A DNA stretch of 48,518 nucleotides from Corynebacterium mendelii (GTDB taxonomy: Bacteria; Actinomycetota; Actinomycetes; Mycobacteriales; Mycobacteriaceae). Of the stretch, positions 1 to 8,490 are shown in pieces. The number at the start of each line of letters is the position of its first letter. Positions within the stretch are counted from its first letter, which is position 1. The notes under the pieces are model-generated. The model did no database searches. It saw nothing but the letters and a program-made list of their open reading frames with translations, and had not been told where the DNA came from. The stretch covers positions 391 to 48,908 of the forward strand of contig NZ_JAFLEQ010000012.1 of the NCBI RefSeq assembly GCF_017307055.1. Direction: 5' to 3'. A program made the translations under genes and the position numbers.

Positions 1-2350
1 AGTCAAGGTCGCCGTCGTTGGTGACGCCGTCGGTTGTGGGGTTCAGCGGGTCGGTGCCGACGATTTTTTCGTCGGCGTTGTTTACGCCGTCGCCGTCGGC
101 GTCCGGGTCCCTGCTATCGGGGATACCGTCACCGTCACGATCGCTGTCGCCTTCACCGACGACAAAGGTGATGGTGTCAGTGACGGGATAATTGATGCCG
201 TCGGGGCCGGTGACCTGATAGCTGACCGGGAAAGTGTGGGTGCCTGCCTCGGTCGGGGTGCCTGACAGGGTGCCGTCGTCGGACAGGCTCATGCCTTCCG
301 GAAGATTGCCGCCTTCCGGGATCGTGAACTGGGTTGCCTTTGTCCGGGCGTCGACACCGGCAACAGTCAACGGCTGGGAATACGGCTCGTCTTTGACGGC
401 CTGTTCCCCTTGTTTGAGTCCCTTGTCAACGAGGCTGTCATCGGCCGGTGCGGCGGTGTCGACCACCAGGATACGGGTCGGAATTTCCTTGTCTTCGGTA
501 CGACCGTCGGCATAGGTGATTGTTGCCACGACCAGTGCGTCGGTGTAGCCGGCGGAACCGGGGGCAGGTTTGCCGGTGATGTTTCCGTTCTCGTCCAACT
601 GCAGACCGTCGGGAAGTTGTTCACCCTCGGCCAGCTGGTAGGAGACACTGGCATCGTCGGGAACCGACTGGGTGACTGAACCGGAGTAGGAACCATCGTC
701 ACCGATGACCCCCACCGGTGTGTTGGTCTGCTTGGCCAGCGAGACAAACGAATCCACGCCCAGCGGTCCGTCATCTTCCGCACCGGTTTCGAACACCTTT
801 GCCTCGTAGAGGGTGGTGTTTTCCAAATCATCGGGCACGGTGATCGGGCAGGAGGGCAGGTGCGCGGCGGCGTCAGGAACAAGGTTCTCGCAACGGGCGC
901 CAGTGACTTCTTCCGTTGTGCCACGGGTACCGTCATCATTGAACGTGGTTTTGTACCACTTGATCACGTAGGTGAGGTTCTCCACCGGCGGGTAGCCGTT
1001 GGTTTCGGTCTGGACGGTGGTGCCGCCCGGAGCCGGATTGCTGATTGAATCGTATTCCTTCACATTGAAGGTTGCTTTACCACGGCCGAGAGCGAAGTCC
1101 GCGCTGCCGACGGAATACGGGGTATGCGTATCCAAGCCGAGCACACCGGAAGCGTCGCGGTAGCCCAACGGGAAGTAGCCGTAGGTGGACAGTGAGTCAT
1201 CGATATCCGGTGCGATGTAGAGATAATCACGGTTGATGTGCTTGAGTTCTGTTTTTCGACTGCCGCGGCCGGTCTCCCAGCCTTTGCCCTCGGACGTGCC
1301 GATGGTGCCGTTGGTGTCGACCACATCTTTTTGCCCGTTGATAAGTCCCTTGAACTGGATGGAGTATTCACCGTTTTCCTGAACGGTGCCCGTTGCGGTT
1401 TCGGCAATCAGGGCGGGACGCTCGGTAACCAGCCTGGTCACTTCATTGGTGATGTCGATTTCCGAGGCATCCGGGTGCGCTGCTTTCCAGGCATCCATCA
1501 GTTCTTTGCCGGTGTCGTTCAAATATGAGGCGACGATAGTCACGCCCGTGGCCCAGGGATCACGGGTCCGTGACCGTTTCGGGAAGTCGGGGCCGTTGAC
1601 CGGACCCAGACCTGTGGCGTCTTTCAGGTTCCAGAAAACCTCACCCTGGACGCGTCCACGGATGTTTCTGATCGCCAGGGGCACGGCCTCGCCGGAGTCA
1701 CCGGAGTCATCCCACTGGTCGCGGTCTTTTTGCAGGCCCAATGGTTTGCGTTCAACAGCCATGTTGTAGCGGCGAACCTGGCCGTTGTCACCGGCGGGCA
1801 GCCACTGGGAGAACTGGCGGTTGGCGATGCGGGACTGCAGACGCCCCTGCGAATCGTTGTAGGCGGGCAGCCATTCGGTGCCGACAGTATTGGTCCACAC
1901 CTTGATAAATTCCGCCCCGTCGGCCTCAAAGACGTGGGTGGTGCCGTCGAAAGCAGTGAAATCCGACATGGGGATGCGGTAGGTGCCGTCTGCGGCGGTG
2001 ACAGCGGTATAGACCGGGGAACGGTAGCCGTCCTCGGTCCAGTAGGCGTAGACCGGCAGTCCCCCCACCGGAATATCTTCCTCATCCCAACGGTAGCCCT
2101 GTCTTTCCGAGAAGTTCACGAATACGCGACCTGCAACCGGCTTGGCTTGGGTGTCCCCCGACGAATCGATGGCTGATTCCTCAGCGCCTTCGGGGACCGG
2201 CGCGAACTGCTGTGACGGCAATGCCGCACTTGCCACGCCGATGGTTTGGGGAACGACAGTGATTGCGCCGAAGCTCATCGTGACGGCCGACAAGGCGGCG
2301 ATCACCATCCGACCGACTCGTTTGTTCGTTTTCTTCTCAGTACTACTCAA
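1..2350 (-). CDS. Large secreted surface protein, 3' end outside window (partial)
   Basis: About 783 codons are visible and the frame is still open at base 1. The N-terminus is a signal peptide: basic stretch EKKTNKRVGR, then a hydrophobic run, then a probable cleavage after IGVASAA. A middle region is rich in Gly and Asp. After it come Ig-like modules with text such as TYADGRTEDKEIP, typical of the Rib/YPDG repeat modules of Gram-positive surface proteins, and modules with PxGMSLSDDGTLSGTPTEAG (putative-Ig/cadherin-like). The last visible part has tandem DxDxDG-type calcium-binding loops (DSDRDGDGIPD, DPDADGDGVN) like thrombospondin type-3 repeats. The start chosen is TTG at 2350, because GAAGG lies 5 nt upstream; TTG at 2362 is the alternative. 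Role is inferred to be adhesion or envelope structure. The C-terminal anchor cannot be seen. Confidence 0.85.
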   Translation of the reverse strand, partial: MSSTEKKTNKRVGRMVIAALSAVTMSFGAITVVPQTIGVASAALPSQQFAPVPEGAEESAIDSSGDTQAKPVAGRVFVNFSERQGYRWDEEDIPVGGLPVYAYWTEDGYRSPVYTAVTAADGTYRIPMSDFTAFDGTTHVFEADGAEFIKVWTNTVGTEWLPAYNDSQGRLQSRIANRQFSQWLPAGDNGQVRRYNMAVERKPLGLQKDRDQWDDSGDSGEAVPLAIRNIRGRVQGEVFWNLKDATGLGPVNGPDFPKRSRTRDPWATGVTIVASYLNDTGKELMDAWKAAHPDASEIDITNEVTRLVTERPALIAETATGTVQENGEYSIQFKGLINGQKDVVDTNGTIGTSEGKGWETGRGSRKTELKHINRDYLYIAPDIDDSLSTYGYFPLGYRDASGVLGLDTHTPYSVGSADFALGRGKATFNVKEYDSISNPAPGGTTVQTETNGYPPVENLTYVIKWYKTTFNDDGTRGTTEEVTGARCENLVPDAAAHLPSCPITVPDDLENTTLYEAKVFETGAEDDGPLGVDSFVSLAKQTNTPVGVIGDDGSYSGSVTQSVPDDASVSYQLAEGEQLPDGLQLDENGNITGKPAPGSAGYTDALVVATITYADGRTEDKEIPTRILVVDTAAPADDSLVDKGLKQGEQAVKDEPYSQPLTVAGVDARTKATQFTIPEGGNLPEGMSLSDDGTLSGTPTEAGTHTFPVSYQVTGPDGINYPVTDTITFVVGEGDSDRDGDGIPDSRDPDADGDGVNNADEKIVGTDPLNPTTDGVTNDGDLD

Positions 2351-2409
2351 GGGAACCTTCAATTGCTCTTCGCCGCTTTAAGTCTCATCCGTCGTGCGAC
2401 GTGTTCTCT

Positions 2410-2426
2410 GGCAGTAGAAAACTGCC
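2410..2426. other. Short hairpin in the 5' leader of the surface-protein gene
   Basis: GGCAGT and ACTGCC are separated by 5 nt, forming a 6-bp stem about 60 nt upstream of the start codon at 2350. There is no T-run, so it is not an obvious terminator. It could be a leader structure or an operator. Seen directly; role unknown. Confidence 0.25.
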
Positions 2427-2518
2427 ATGACGGAAAAGATGTGGTCCGGTGTGTTTACTCATGACGGCAATGCGCTTAAACGGCATAGCTGCCACCGGAC
2501 GGCACCTTTGAGCTTACG

Positions 2519-2542
2519 CCATTAGATGATATCTAATAATGG
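2519..2542. promoter_or_regulatory. AT-rich nested inverted repeat, possible operator
   Basis: ATTAGAT-GAT-ATCTAAT (2521-2537) is a perfect 7-3-7 inverted repeat, nested with an outer CCATTA/TAATGG pair. It lies about 170 bp upstream of the surface-protein gene in otherwise GC-rich DNA, so a transcription-factor site is plausible. The sequence does not match the DtxR consensus well. No regulator can be named. Confidence 0.3.
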
Positions 2543-2787
2543 TCAGTGGTGATCAGGGGTGGCTGAAAATGTGCGGCGCCGACCGCTCACTGATCGGAAA
2601 ACGGGATGCACCGTGCTCCGGAATAAGGGTGACCTCATCAAAAATAGGCCCTAAAAATGACGAGGAGTCATAATATAACCTGAGGAAGCGGCGGCGGCAT
2701 AGTCTATGTTTAATCGTTTGCCCGGCACGGGCAAACTGAGTCAATCGAAACAGTACAGCGTATGTAGAAAGAGTGCGTAGTAGCTGA

Positions 2788-2825
2788 AAAAAAGACGGTC
2801 ATAAATGTGAAAATCCGTCTTTTTT
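2788..2825. terminator. Bidirectional rho-independent terminator-like hairpin
   Basis: AAAAAAGACGG (2788-2798) pairs with CCGTCTTTTTT (2815-2825) across a 16-nt AT-rich loop. The U-run follows the stem whichever strand is transcribed. No gene clearly ends here, which is odd. It may insulate the flanking intergenic DNA. Confidence 0.55.
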
Positions 2826-3412
2826 CACCCCCGTTCACCTGTTGCGAGGTGCTGCCGTAAGAGGGGGGTAAGGAAAAAGCCAGGAAAGTATGGGTTTTTT
2901 CAGACCAGGTTCACCCTGCCGTGCCGGTCGTTCTCGGCCTGAAGGGCAAGCCGTGTCTTTGGCGGGCAGGCAGCTGTCGCCCGCACACACCGCCCCAGCG
3001 TGTTGTGGCCGGGCTAAACGTGCTTTTACTTGTGCAGGGGGCAATGCCTGGCGTGCAGGCGGCAGCAGGGAAAGAATCGTGCCGGCCCGGGTGGGAGTGG
3101 GTCCGATGGCACTGGCCCGCCGGAATAATCGGCCGGGCAGGCGGAGTATGCCGCTGCTGACTGTGCATCATCGTGGTGTGTGGCACACACGAGGCGGGAC
3201 GGCGATTGCCACCTGCCCGCTGGTCGCCCGCCGGGGATTCGTATCGGTATCCAGCCATCCCGCTTGTACTGACGGTGAGGGCGCATCCGGTGCGGTGGGG
3301 CGAGTTCCTGGCGCACCTCACTGGCTGGAGGGGGGCGCTCCCCCGGATGCGGAAATCAGGATGGGAAAAACGTCGATAGCGGCGTCCCCGGCCCAACGGC
3401 TAGAATAGTCAC
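2826..3412. other. Intergenic stretch without a recognisable gene
   Basis: Open frames of 80-170 codons exist on both strands but overlap each other, lack ribosome binding sites, and translate to Arg/Gly/Pro-rich text without domain features. No tRNA-like or repeat structure was seen. A good -10 box TAGAAT sits at 3401-3406 reading rightward, but it leads only into a 42-codon frame running over a terminator. Confidence 0.5.
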
Positions 3413-3422
3413 ATGACGAAAA

Positions 3423-3444
3423 GGCGTCCATGCTCCGGGACGCC
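3423..3444 (-). terminator. Terminator of the 3470-3799 gene
   Basis: On the minus strand GGCGTCC and GGACGCC form a 7-bp stem across 8 nt, followed by TTTT. It begins about 25 nt past the stop codon of the small unknown gene, in the right place to end its transcript. Confidence 0.55.
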
Positions 3445-3469
3445 GGAGCAACGAGCCATCAAGCCGATA

Positions 3470-3799
3470 TCAGTCTTGCAGATCGGCAAAAAGTTCGACA
3501 GCTTCTGCCCACCAGCGATTGAATTGGTCGGGAGTGATTGATTCGTGCGAAATATCCGGGAAATGATGGAACTGGTCCGGGTGCGGCACCTGTTGCAAGG
3601 GAGGGGCGGCCATATTGCGGGCCTTTCCCGCCGTGTAGCCGCCGGTGACCTTATCCGTCCCATCGGCCATCTCGACCATCCGGACTACCGTGCACATGTC
3701 TGTGCCGGGGTCGGGTCGAAGTTCTGCGGCGTGGGCCAGCCGTGCCGCCCCCGGTACGTCCAGGAGAAGTCTCACATACAAAAAGTTGGATTCGCTCAC
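3470..3799 (-). CDS. Small conserved-looking protein of unknown function (109 aa, possibly DUF6881-like)
   Basis: A soluble acidic protein without signal peptide or membrane segment. It opens with SNFLYVRLLLDVPGAARLAH and ends with ESITPDQFNRWWAEAVELF. The overall pattern (early YVR strand, a central DG turn, a C-terminal SITxDQFxxWW helix) recalls small DUF6881-type proteins, but this is a tentative by-eye match. The start chosen is GTG at 3799. A CACAAT box at 3806-3811 lies 6 nt upstream, fitting a leaderless mRNA. The longer in-frame ATG at 3892 would force a perfect parS palindrome into the coding region and is rejected. It lies just downstream of the symporter gene, separated by a parS/terminator element. 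Confidence 0.6.
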   Translation of the reverse strand: MSESNFLYVRLLLDVPGAARLAHAAELRPDPGTDMCTVVRMVEMADGTDKVTGGYTAGKARNMAAPPLQQVPHPDQFHHFPDISHESITPDQFNRWWAEAVELFADLQD

Positions 3800-3845
3800 C
3801 GGTCCATTGTGGCCGGAGACTCCCCCGGCGGCAAACCATGAAAAA

Positions 3846-3877
3846 AACAAGGATGTTTCACGTGAAACATCCTTGTT
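3846..3877 (-). terminator. Perfect 32-bp palindrome acting as terminator and containing parS
   Basis: The parS site at 3854-3869 is extended on both sides (AACAAGGA left, TCCTTGTT right) into a perfect 32-bp palindrome. On the minus strand the folded RNA would be followed immediately by a run of T (complement of the A-run at 3841-3847). It lies 67 bp past the stop of the symporter gene, so it looks like that gene's rho-independent terminator. Confidence 0.6.
3854..3869. other. parS: parS site 1 (ParB-binding palindrome)
   Basis: Perfect TGTTTCACGTGAAACA, the conserved bacterial parS sequence. It lies between the symporter gene and the small gene at 3470 and is embedded in a longer perfect palindrome. 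Confidence 0.92.
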
Positions 3878-3943
3878 GCGATACCCAGTCATTGAAGGGA
3901 CAAGGAGAACTGGGCCAGCGCGACTGATTCCGGGCAGGTGTTT

Positions 3944-4930
3944 TCAGCCAGCGGCGCGGCGGCTTGAATCCGAAGTGGCTGCCGCTGTCGCGTAGCGGCC
4001 GGCCAACCAGGCACACATCATCAACTGAACCTGGTGAAAAATCATCAGCGGCAAAATAAGCAGGCCCACACCTGCTCCACCGAAGATCACGGCGGCCATC
4101 GGCAACCCGGTAGCCAATGATTTTTTTGTTCCGCAGAATTGGATCGCTTTCATATCGGAGTCGTCGAAACCAAGTCGTAAAGCCGTAAAACGAGTCAGCC
4201 ACAGCATGAACAGAACGACGGCGATTGAGAACAACACCAAAAAAACGATGCTTCGGGGTGATACTTTCGCCCAGATTCCCTCCACCATTCCCGCCGAGAA
4301 CGCCGAATAGACAACCATGGTGATCGACCCGCGGTCAACGATCTTGGTCGCTTTCATCGCAGCGAAGTTTTTCACCCACCGACGGGTGAGCTGTCCCAGG
4401 GCAAAAGGCAACAGCAGTTGGATCGCAATATCGGCGAACACCTGTCCGTCAATGTGAACCCCACTGCCCTGTGCCATCACGAGTAATACCAGCAGCGGGG
4501 TGATCACGACACCGAGGAGATTTGACGCCGAGGCACTGACAATGGCACCTGCAACATTGCCCCGTGAAATAGAGGTAAAAGCCACCGAGCTTTGCACAGT
4601 CGACGGCACCAGGGTGAGATAGACCAAACCCAAAAATAGCCCGTGTGGCATCAGGTCCGACAAGGGAGCCATGGCGATACCGATCAGTGGAAACACCACA
4701 AAGGTAAATACCAGAATCGTCAGATGCAGCCGCCAGTGTTTAAGTCCCCGCAGAGCTTCCTGCGGCGATAAACGAGCGCCATAGAGGAAAAACAGCAGTG
4801 CAATAGCTAACTTCGTGGCGATGGTGAATAGGTGTTCAGCCTGACCAGTCACCGGAAACACAGCGGCGACAATAACGGCGCCAATGATGAGAACGATCAA
4901 CGGATCGATGCGAATGCCCGGTTTGTTCAT
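3944..4930 (-). CDS. Bile acid:sodium symporter family (SBF-like) membrane carrier
   Basis: A 328-aa polytopic membrane protein with about ten hydrophobic segments. The family text is clear: KLAIALLFFLYGARLS in the second segment, LTLVPSTVQSSVAFTSISRGN followed by VSASASNLLGVVITPLL (the crossover region that binds sodium in this fold), and FCGTKKSLATGLPMA near the C-terminus. These match the SBF_like/YfeH group (PF13593), whose substrates are mostly unknown. The start chosen is ATG 4930; GTG 4948 adds six residues and cannot be excluded. It is transcribed divergently from the MMPL gene with a gap of only about 56 bp, so the two promoters must overlap or the mRNAs are leaderless. The palindrome at 3846-3877 probably terminates it. 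Confidence 0.85.
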   Translation of the reverse strand: MNKPGIRIDPLIVLIIGAVIVAAVFPVTGQAEHLFTIATKLAIALLFFLYGARLSPQEALRGLKHWRLHLTILVFTFVVFPLIGIAMAPLSDLMPHGLFLGLVYLTLVPSTVQSSVAFTSISRGNVAGAIVSASASNLLGVVITPLLVLLVMAQGSGVHIDGQVFADIAIQLLLPFALGQLTRRWVKNFAAMKATKIVDRGSITMVVYSAFSAGMVEGIWAKVSPRSIVFLVLFSIAVVLFMLWLTRFTALRLGFDDSDMKAIQFCGTKKSLATGLPMAAVIFGGAGVGLLILPLMIFHQVQLMMCAWLAGRYATAAATSDSSRRAAG

Positions 4931-4986
4931 GGGCCTGATTGTATGCACACAGGCAGCATCTCTCTATCGGTGGCACTATCGGAGTT

Positions 4987-7131
4987 ATGAATTCTGATAC
5001 ACCTGCCCGAGACGCCTGTGCACCCGGGCATGCTCACCACGGTTTCACCGACCGGGAGTCCGGTCCGTTGGACTTGGTGGCACTGAAAAAATCTGTTGCA
5101 TGGGCGGTGATTGTCGTCTTTTTCGGCGCAGCCATAGCGCTGATGACGTTGCTTGACGGCGGCACCTCCTCCGGAGCGCCACAGACGGTACCAACCCAGT
5201 CCGAATCTCACCGTGTCAGTGATCTCCTTCCCGAATTTTCCGACGGGGACGGATTACCGGCCACCATCGTCTTTGAGGACAGTTCCGGGCTTACTCCACG
5301 TGAGCTGGGCATGCTCAATGGACGGCTGCAGGACATTCTGGAGAACACCTACGGAACGCAGCAGGCTTTCATTCGGCAATCGTCCCCGGTGATACCGCTT
5401 GACGACACCGTCGCCAGGGCTGAAGTGTCCCTGCCGGCGGAACTGTCGGGAATGGATGTCACCGAGGTTGTTGAAGGTTTACGGGATGCACTCGGCAATG
5501 AACTACCCGAGTCCGTTACTGCCAGCGTGACTGGCCCCGCCGGGTTCGCCGCGGACACCGCCAACGCTTTCAAAGGCGCTGATTTCCGGCTATTGGGCAT
5601 CACGGCTGCGGTGGTGGCCGTATTGTTGATCGTCACCTACCGCTCCCCTGTCCTGTGGCTGGTGCCGTTGATCGGCATCGGCTTGGCTGACCGGGCAGCA
5701 GGAGTGTTCACCGGATGGTTGTCCGCCGAAACCGGCTGGTTTGCCAGCGACGGGTCGACTTCCGGCATCACCTCGGTTCTGGTGTTCGGTGCCGGCACCA
5801 ACTACGCGCTTCTTCTGGTCAGCCGCTACCGGGAGGAATTAAGAAAAGAAACCAATCACCATCGTGCGCTAGCCCGTGCTGTGCGGGCTTCGCTTCCCGC
5901 CATCGTTGCCTCGAACCTGACTGTCGTTCTTGCCCTTCTTACTCTGCTTGCAGCCTCAGTTCCGGCCTACCGCAGCCTGGGCCTGTCCTCGGCTATCGGG
6001 CTATTGTTCGCGCTGGCATTCGCCCTGCTGCTTCTTCCGGCCATGCTGTCGGTGACCGGCCGAGTTTTGTTCTGGCCGAAAATCCCGCGACCGACTCAGG
6101 GTGTGGATCGAGACCAGGTTGGCGGCATGTTCTACCGTATTGCTCGGGCGGTGGGGCGCAAACCTGCGGCCGTTACCGTGATTATGGTGTTTCTGCTTGG
6201 CGTGCTCGGCTGTGGTTTAGCCACCACCGACTACGGTCTGTCGTCGACCGAGCAGTTCCGCACCCGCTCCGAAGCGGTCGAGGGGCAGAAACTTGTGGCC
6301 AGTCATTCCGCCGGTTCCTCTTCCGGTCCTTTGCACATCATCGCGCCATCACAGCACACACAAGCCTTGATCAAGGAAGTGGAATCCCTCGGATTGTCAC
6401 CTTTCGGTCCTCCGGTGACAAACTCCGACAACACACTGGTGCTGATTAATGTTCAGCCTCCGGGCGCCCCCGGTTCCCCACAGCAGCTGGAAGCTGTCAC
6501 AGATATCAGGTCATCATTACATCAGGCGGTCCCGGACAGTCTGGTAGGGGGACTGCCCGCGTCGACCGTGGACTCGAAGAATGGGACGCTGCGGGATATG
6601 AAGGTGGTTATCCCACTGATCTTTCTCGTCGTCTTCCTCGTGTTGATCGTGGTTCTGCGGGCCCTGGTGGCTCCGGTACTTCTGCTTCTCGCCGCCGCCC
6701 TGTCGGCAGTGGCCGCTATGGGAGTGGGAGCCGCGGTGTCTTCTCTTGTTTTCCAATTCCCCGGCCTGGCCTACGAAGCGCCGCTGTATTCAGTTCTTTT
6801 CCTCATTGCGCTGGGTATCGACTACACCGTGTTTTTGGTTCTGCGGGCCAGAGAAGAAGCCGATGATCACGGCACCAGGGACGGTATGATTCGGGCTGTT
6901 GGACTAACCGGTGGAGTGATCACATCAGCCGGTATCGTTCTTGCCGCGGTCTTCGTTGTACTTGGCGTCCTGCCGTTGATCACCCTGACGCAGGTCGGCA
7001 TTATTGTCAGTATCGGGATCCTTGTCGATACCTTCCTCGTTCGGACGATCGTCGTTCCCGCCCTGTTCGAACTTGTCGGGTCGGCAATGTGGGCGCCGGG
7101 CAGAAAACCCGTGGCCGATCTCAACCACTAG
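4987..7131 (+). CDS. MMPL-family (RND superfamily) membrane transporter
   Basis: 714 aa with the MMPL layout: one membrane segment (AWAVIVVFFGAAIALM), a large extracellular domain, a bundle of about five segments, a second extracellular domain, and a final bundle of about five segments. Signature blocks are TYRSPVLWLVPLIGIG, FGAGTNYALLLVSRYREELR and IALGIDYTVFLVLRAREEAD, then ITLTQVGIIVSIGILVDTFLVRTIVVPAL. In proton-driven MmpL proteins two Asp-Tyr pairs lie mid-membrane. The second copy has the Asp (GIDY) while the first has Asn (GTNY). Related transporters export mycolate lipids or drugs; the substrate here is unknown, and it is shorter than the essential MmpL3-type proteins. The start ATG has GGAG only 2 nt upstream, so initiation may be leaderless. 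Confidence 0.88.
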   Translation: MNSDTPARDACAPGHAHHGFTDRESGPLDLVALKKSVAWAVIVVFFGAAIALMTLLDGGTSSGAPQTVPTQSESHRVSDLLPEFSDGDGLPATIVFEDSSGLTPRELGMLNGRLQDILENTYGTQQAFIRQSSPVIPLDDTVARAEVSLPAELSGMDVTEVVEGLRDALGNELPESVTASVTGPAGFAADTANAFKGADFRLLGITAAVVAVLLIVTYRSPVLWLVPLIGIGLADRAAGVFTGWLSAETGWFASDGSTSGITSVLVFGAGTNYALLLVSRYREELRKETNHHRALARAVRASLPAIVASNLTVVLALLTLLAASVPAYRSLGLSSAIGLLFALAFALLLLPAMLSVTGRVLFWPKIPRPTQGVDRDQVGGMFYRIARAVGRKPAAVTVIMVFLLGVLGCGLATTDYGLSSTEQFRTRSEAVEGQKLVASHSAGSSSGPLHIIAPSQHTQALIKEVESLGLSPFGPPVTNSDNTLVLINVQPPGAPGSPQQLEAVTDIRSSLHQAVPDSLVGGLPASTVDSKNGTLRDMKVVIPLIFLVVFLVLIVVLRALVAPVLLLLAAALSAVAAMGVGAAVSSLVFQFPGLAYEAPLYSVLFLIALGIDYTVFLVLRAREEADDHGTRDGMIRAVGLTGGVITSAGIVLAAVFVVLGVLPLITLTQVGIIVSIGILVDTFLVRTIVVPALFELVGSAMWAPGRKPVADLNH

Positions 7132-7148
7132 CTCTCCCCCGCTTCCAT

Positions 7149-7178
7149 CCCGTCGCACCTTCTCGTGCGGCGGGTTTT
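7149..7178 (+). terminator. Terminator of the MMPL gene
   Basis: CCCGTCGCAC (7149-7158) and GTGCGGCGGG (7165-7174) pair over a 6-nt loop with one G-U pair and are followed by TTTT. The stem starts 17 nt after the stop codon. Confidence 0.8.
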
Positions 7179-7258
7179 GCATATAAGGACCGCGGTGAGC
7201 ATTAGGCGGAATTGTTTCTCCCGCGAGGCAGGGAACATCAGACGAGCGCACCGCTTTG

Positions 7259-7276
7259 CCGACGGGGCAGGAATTG
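7259..7276 (+). repeat. 18-bp direct repeat, copy 1
   Basis: CCGACGGGGCAGGAATTG. A second copy at 9380-9397 differs at one base (A for G at position 12). No known motif; it may be a chance match or a remnant of local duplication. Confidence 0.35.
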
Positions 7277-7455
7277 AAGCCCGAGGTGTTCCCGGACGTC
7301 ATTCAAAGAGTCTCTTCGGCCCTTAGGATTCCGCCCGGCATGCATCGTTCCCAGCGGCCAACGCCCTCGGTGTGCCCATGGGAGAGGCCGGTCCCGGTCC
7401 GGGGAGGCGTTGATGGCTGTGTGGGGATCTGTTGTCATTTCGTTGACGATCGGGA

Positions 7456-7471
7456 TGTTTCACGTGAAACA
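7456..7471. other. parS: parS site 2
   Basis: Perfect TGTTTCACGTGAAACA, followed directly by TGAAACG, a partial repeat of the right half-site. Confidence 0.92.
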
Positions 7472-7659
7472 TGAAACGTCTGTTGGTACTGCCCTGGCAG
7501 ACGGTCAACGTCGCGGTGCCCGGTGACAAGTATTGGTCTTCCTCGGCAGTGCCTGAAGATTGTGGATGGTGCGTCGTGAAAGGGCAAGATCATCAACGCT
7601 GAGTGGATAGGTGCTTTCCGTGGTGGTCGCTGTTTATCCAGCAGCGTAGTTGCCGCTGA

Positions 7660-7675
7660 TGTTTCACGTGAAACA
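7660..7675. other. parS: parS site 3
   Basis: Perfect 16-bp parS. The symmetry extends to a 28-bp perfect palindrome at 7654-7681 through CGCTGA/TCAGCG flanks. Confidence 0.92.
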
Positions 7676-8242
7676 TCAGCGATGGACAACCCCGGCAATG
7701 GTGTTGTGGAACGTGTCCTCTCAGGTGCTTGTTGGCCACGATGGGTGGGCAGCGTGGACCGGTAGAGCCGTGGACTCAATCGGTTGCAGGTGGCAATACG
7801 TGCGCGCCTACAAACTCCTCTGCCGAATTTTTTACGTGGCTAGCGCCTTGAAAAGACAGGTGTCGCCTTCGGTCTTTTTGAATCTGCACCCGCCCTGGTG
7901 TCCTCCACATTCGTTATCTGTCTTCCTCAGACGTGCGGCTGTAACCCGTCAGAACGGTGTATTAAGTTTTAGCTGAAGCATCTCGTTCTCGGCAGGCACT
8001 AGGCTTCGGCGGGAGGGCGCAACCTCCCCCAACATAGTGGTTCATGACCTATTACAGGTGCATCGGCAAAAGCCGTCTTTTCCGTGGGCCTCGCCTTGTC
8101 GCAGTGGTTCGATCTCTTGGCTTTCTGCTTTGTCCGTGCAATGCTGCGGGGTGACACGTGGCTCCCCTTTGACCGGATGGGGTGCCGCGGAGACGGGATT
8201 GACACACCATTGGCGGCCCACACGATAACCTGCAAACCCGGA

Positions 8243-8258
8243 TGTTTCACGTGAAACA
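8243..8258. other. parS: parS site 4
   Basis: Perfect 16-bp parS. The symmetry extends to 26 bp (8238-8263) through CCGGA/TCCGG flanks. Confidence 0.92.
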
Positions 8259-8474
8259 TCCGGAACCCCGGCTTGGTATTCCTGCAGTCGGTTCCTCCCC
8301 TCCCCCACCGCGGAGAAAGATTCAGGTACAGGATGGACCAAAGTCAGCTGCGCGTACGTGGACGGTCTAGTGGGGAACAACGTTGTGAACTCCGGCTCCG
8401 TTAGCAATCGGTATCTCCTTCGGCGGCGGTGGGAGCGCCGATCGGCGCGAATGGAGCGGCACGGTAGGTGGGTA

Positions 8475-8490
8475 TGTTTCACGTGAAACA
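8475..8490. other. parS: parS site 5
   Basis: Perfect 16-bp parS. The right flank (CGG) breaks the wider 18-bp ATG...CAT symmetry seen in most copies. Confidence 0.92.

Noticed and set aside
2890..3408. 172-codon rightward frame
   Set aside because: No ribosome site, overlapping frames on both strands, and Arg/Gly/Pro-rich text without conserved features.
3413..3541. 42-codon frame after a TAGAAT box
   Set aside because: The -10 box and leaderless spacing are good, but the frame runs over the terminator and 3' end of the opposite gene and has no homology-like features.
3800..3892. Longer start (ATG 3892) for the small unknown gene
   Set aside because: It would put a perfect parS and terminator palindrome inside the coding region and add unrelated residues.
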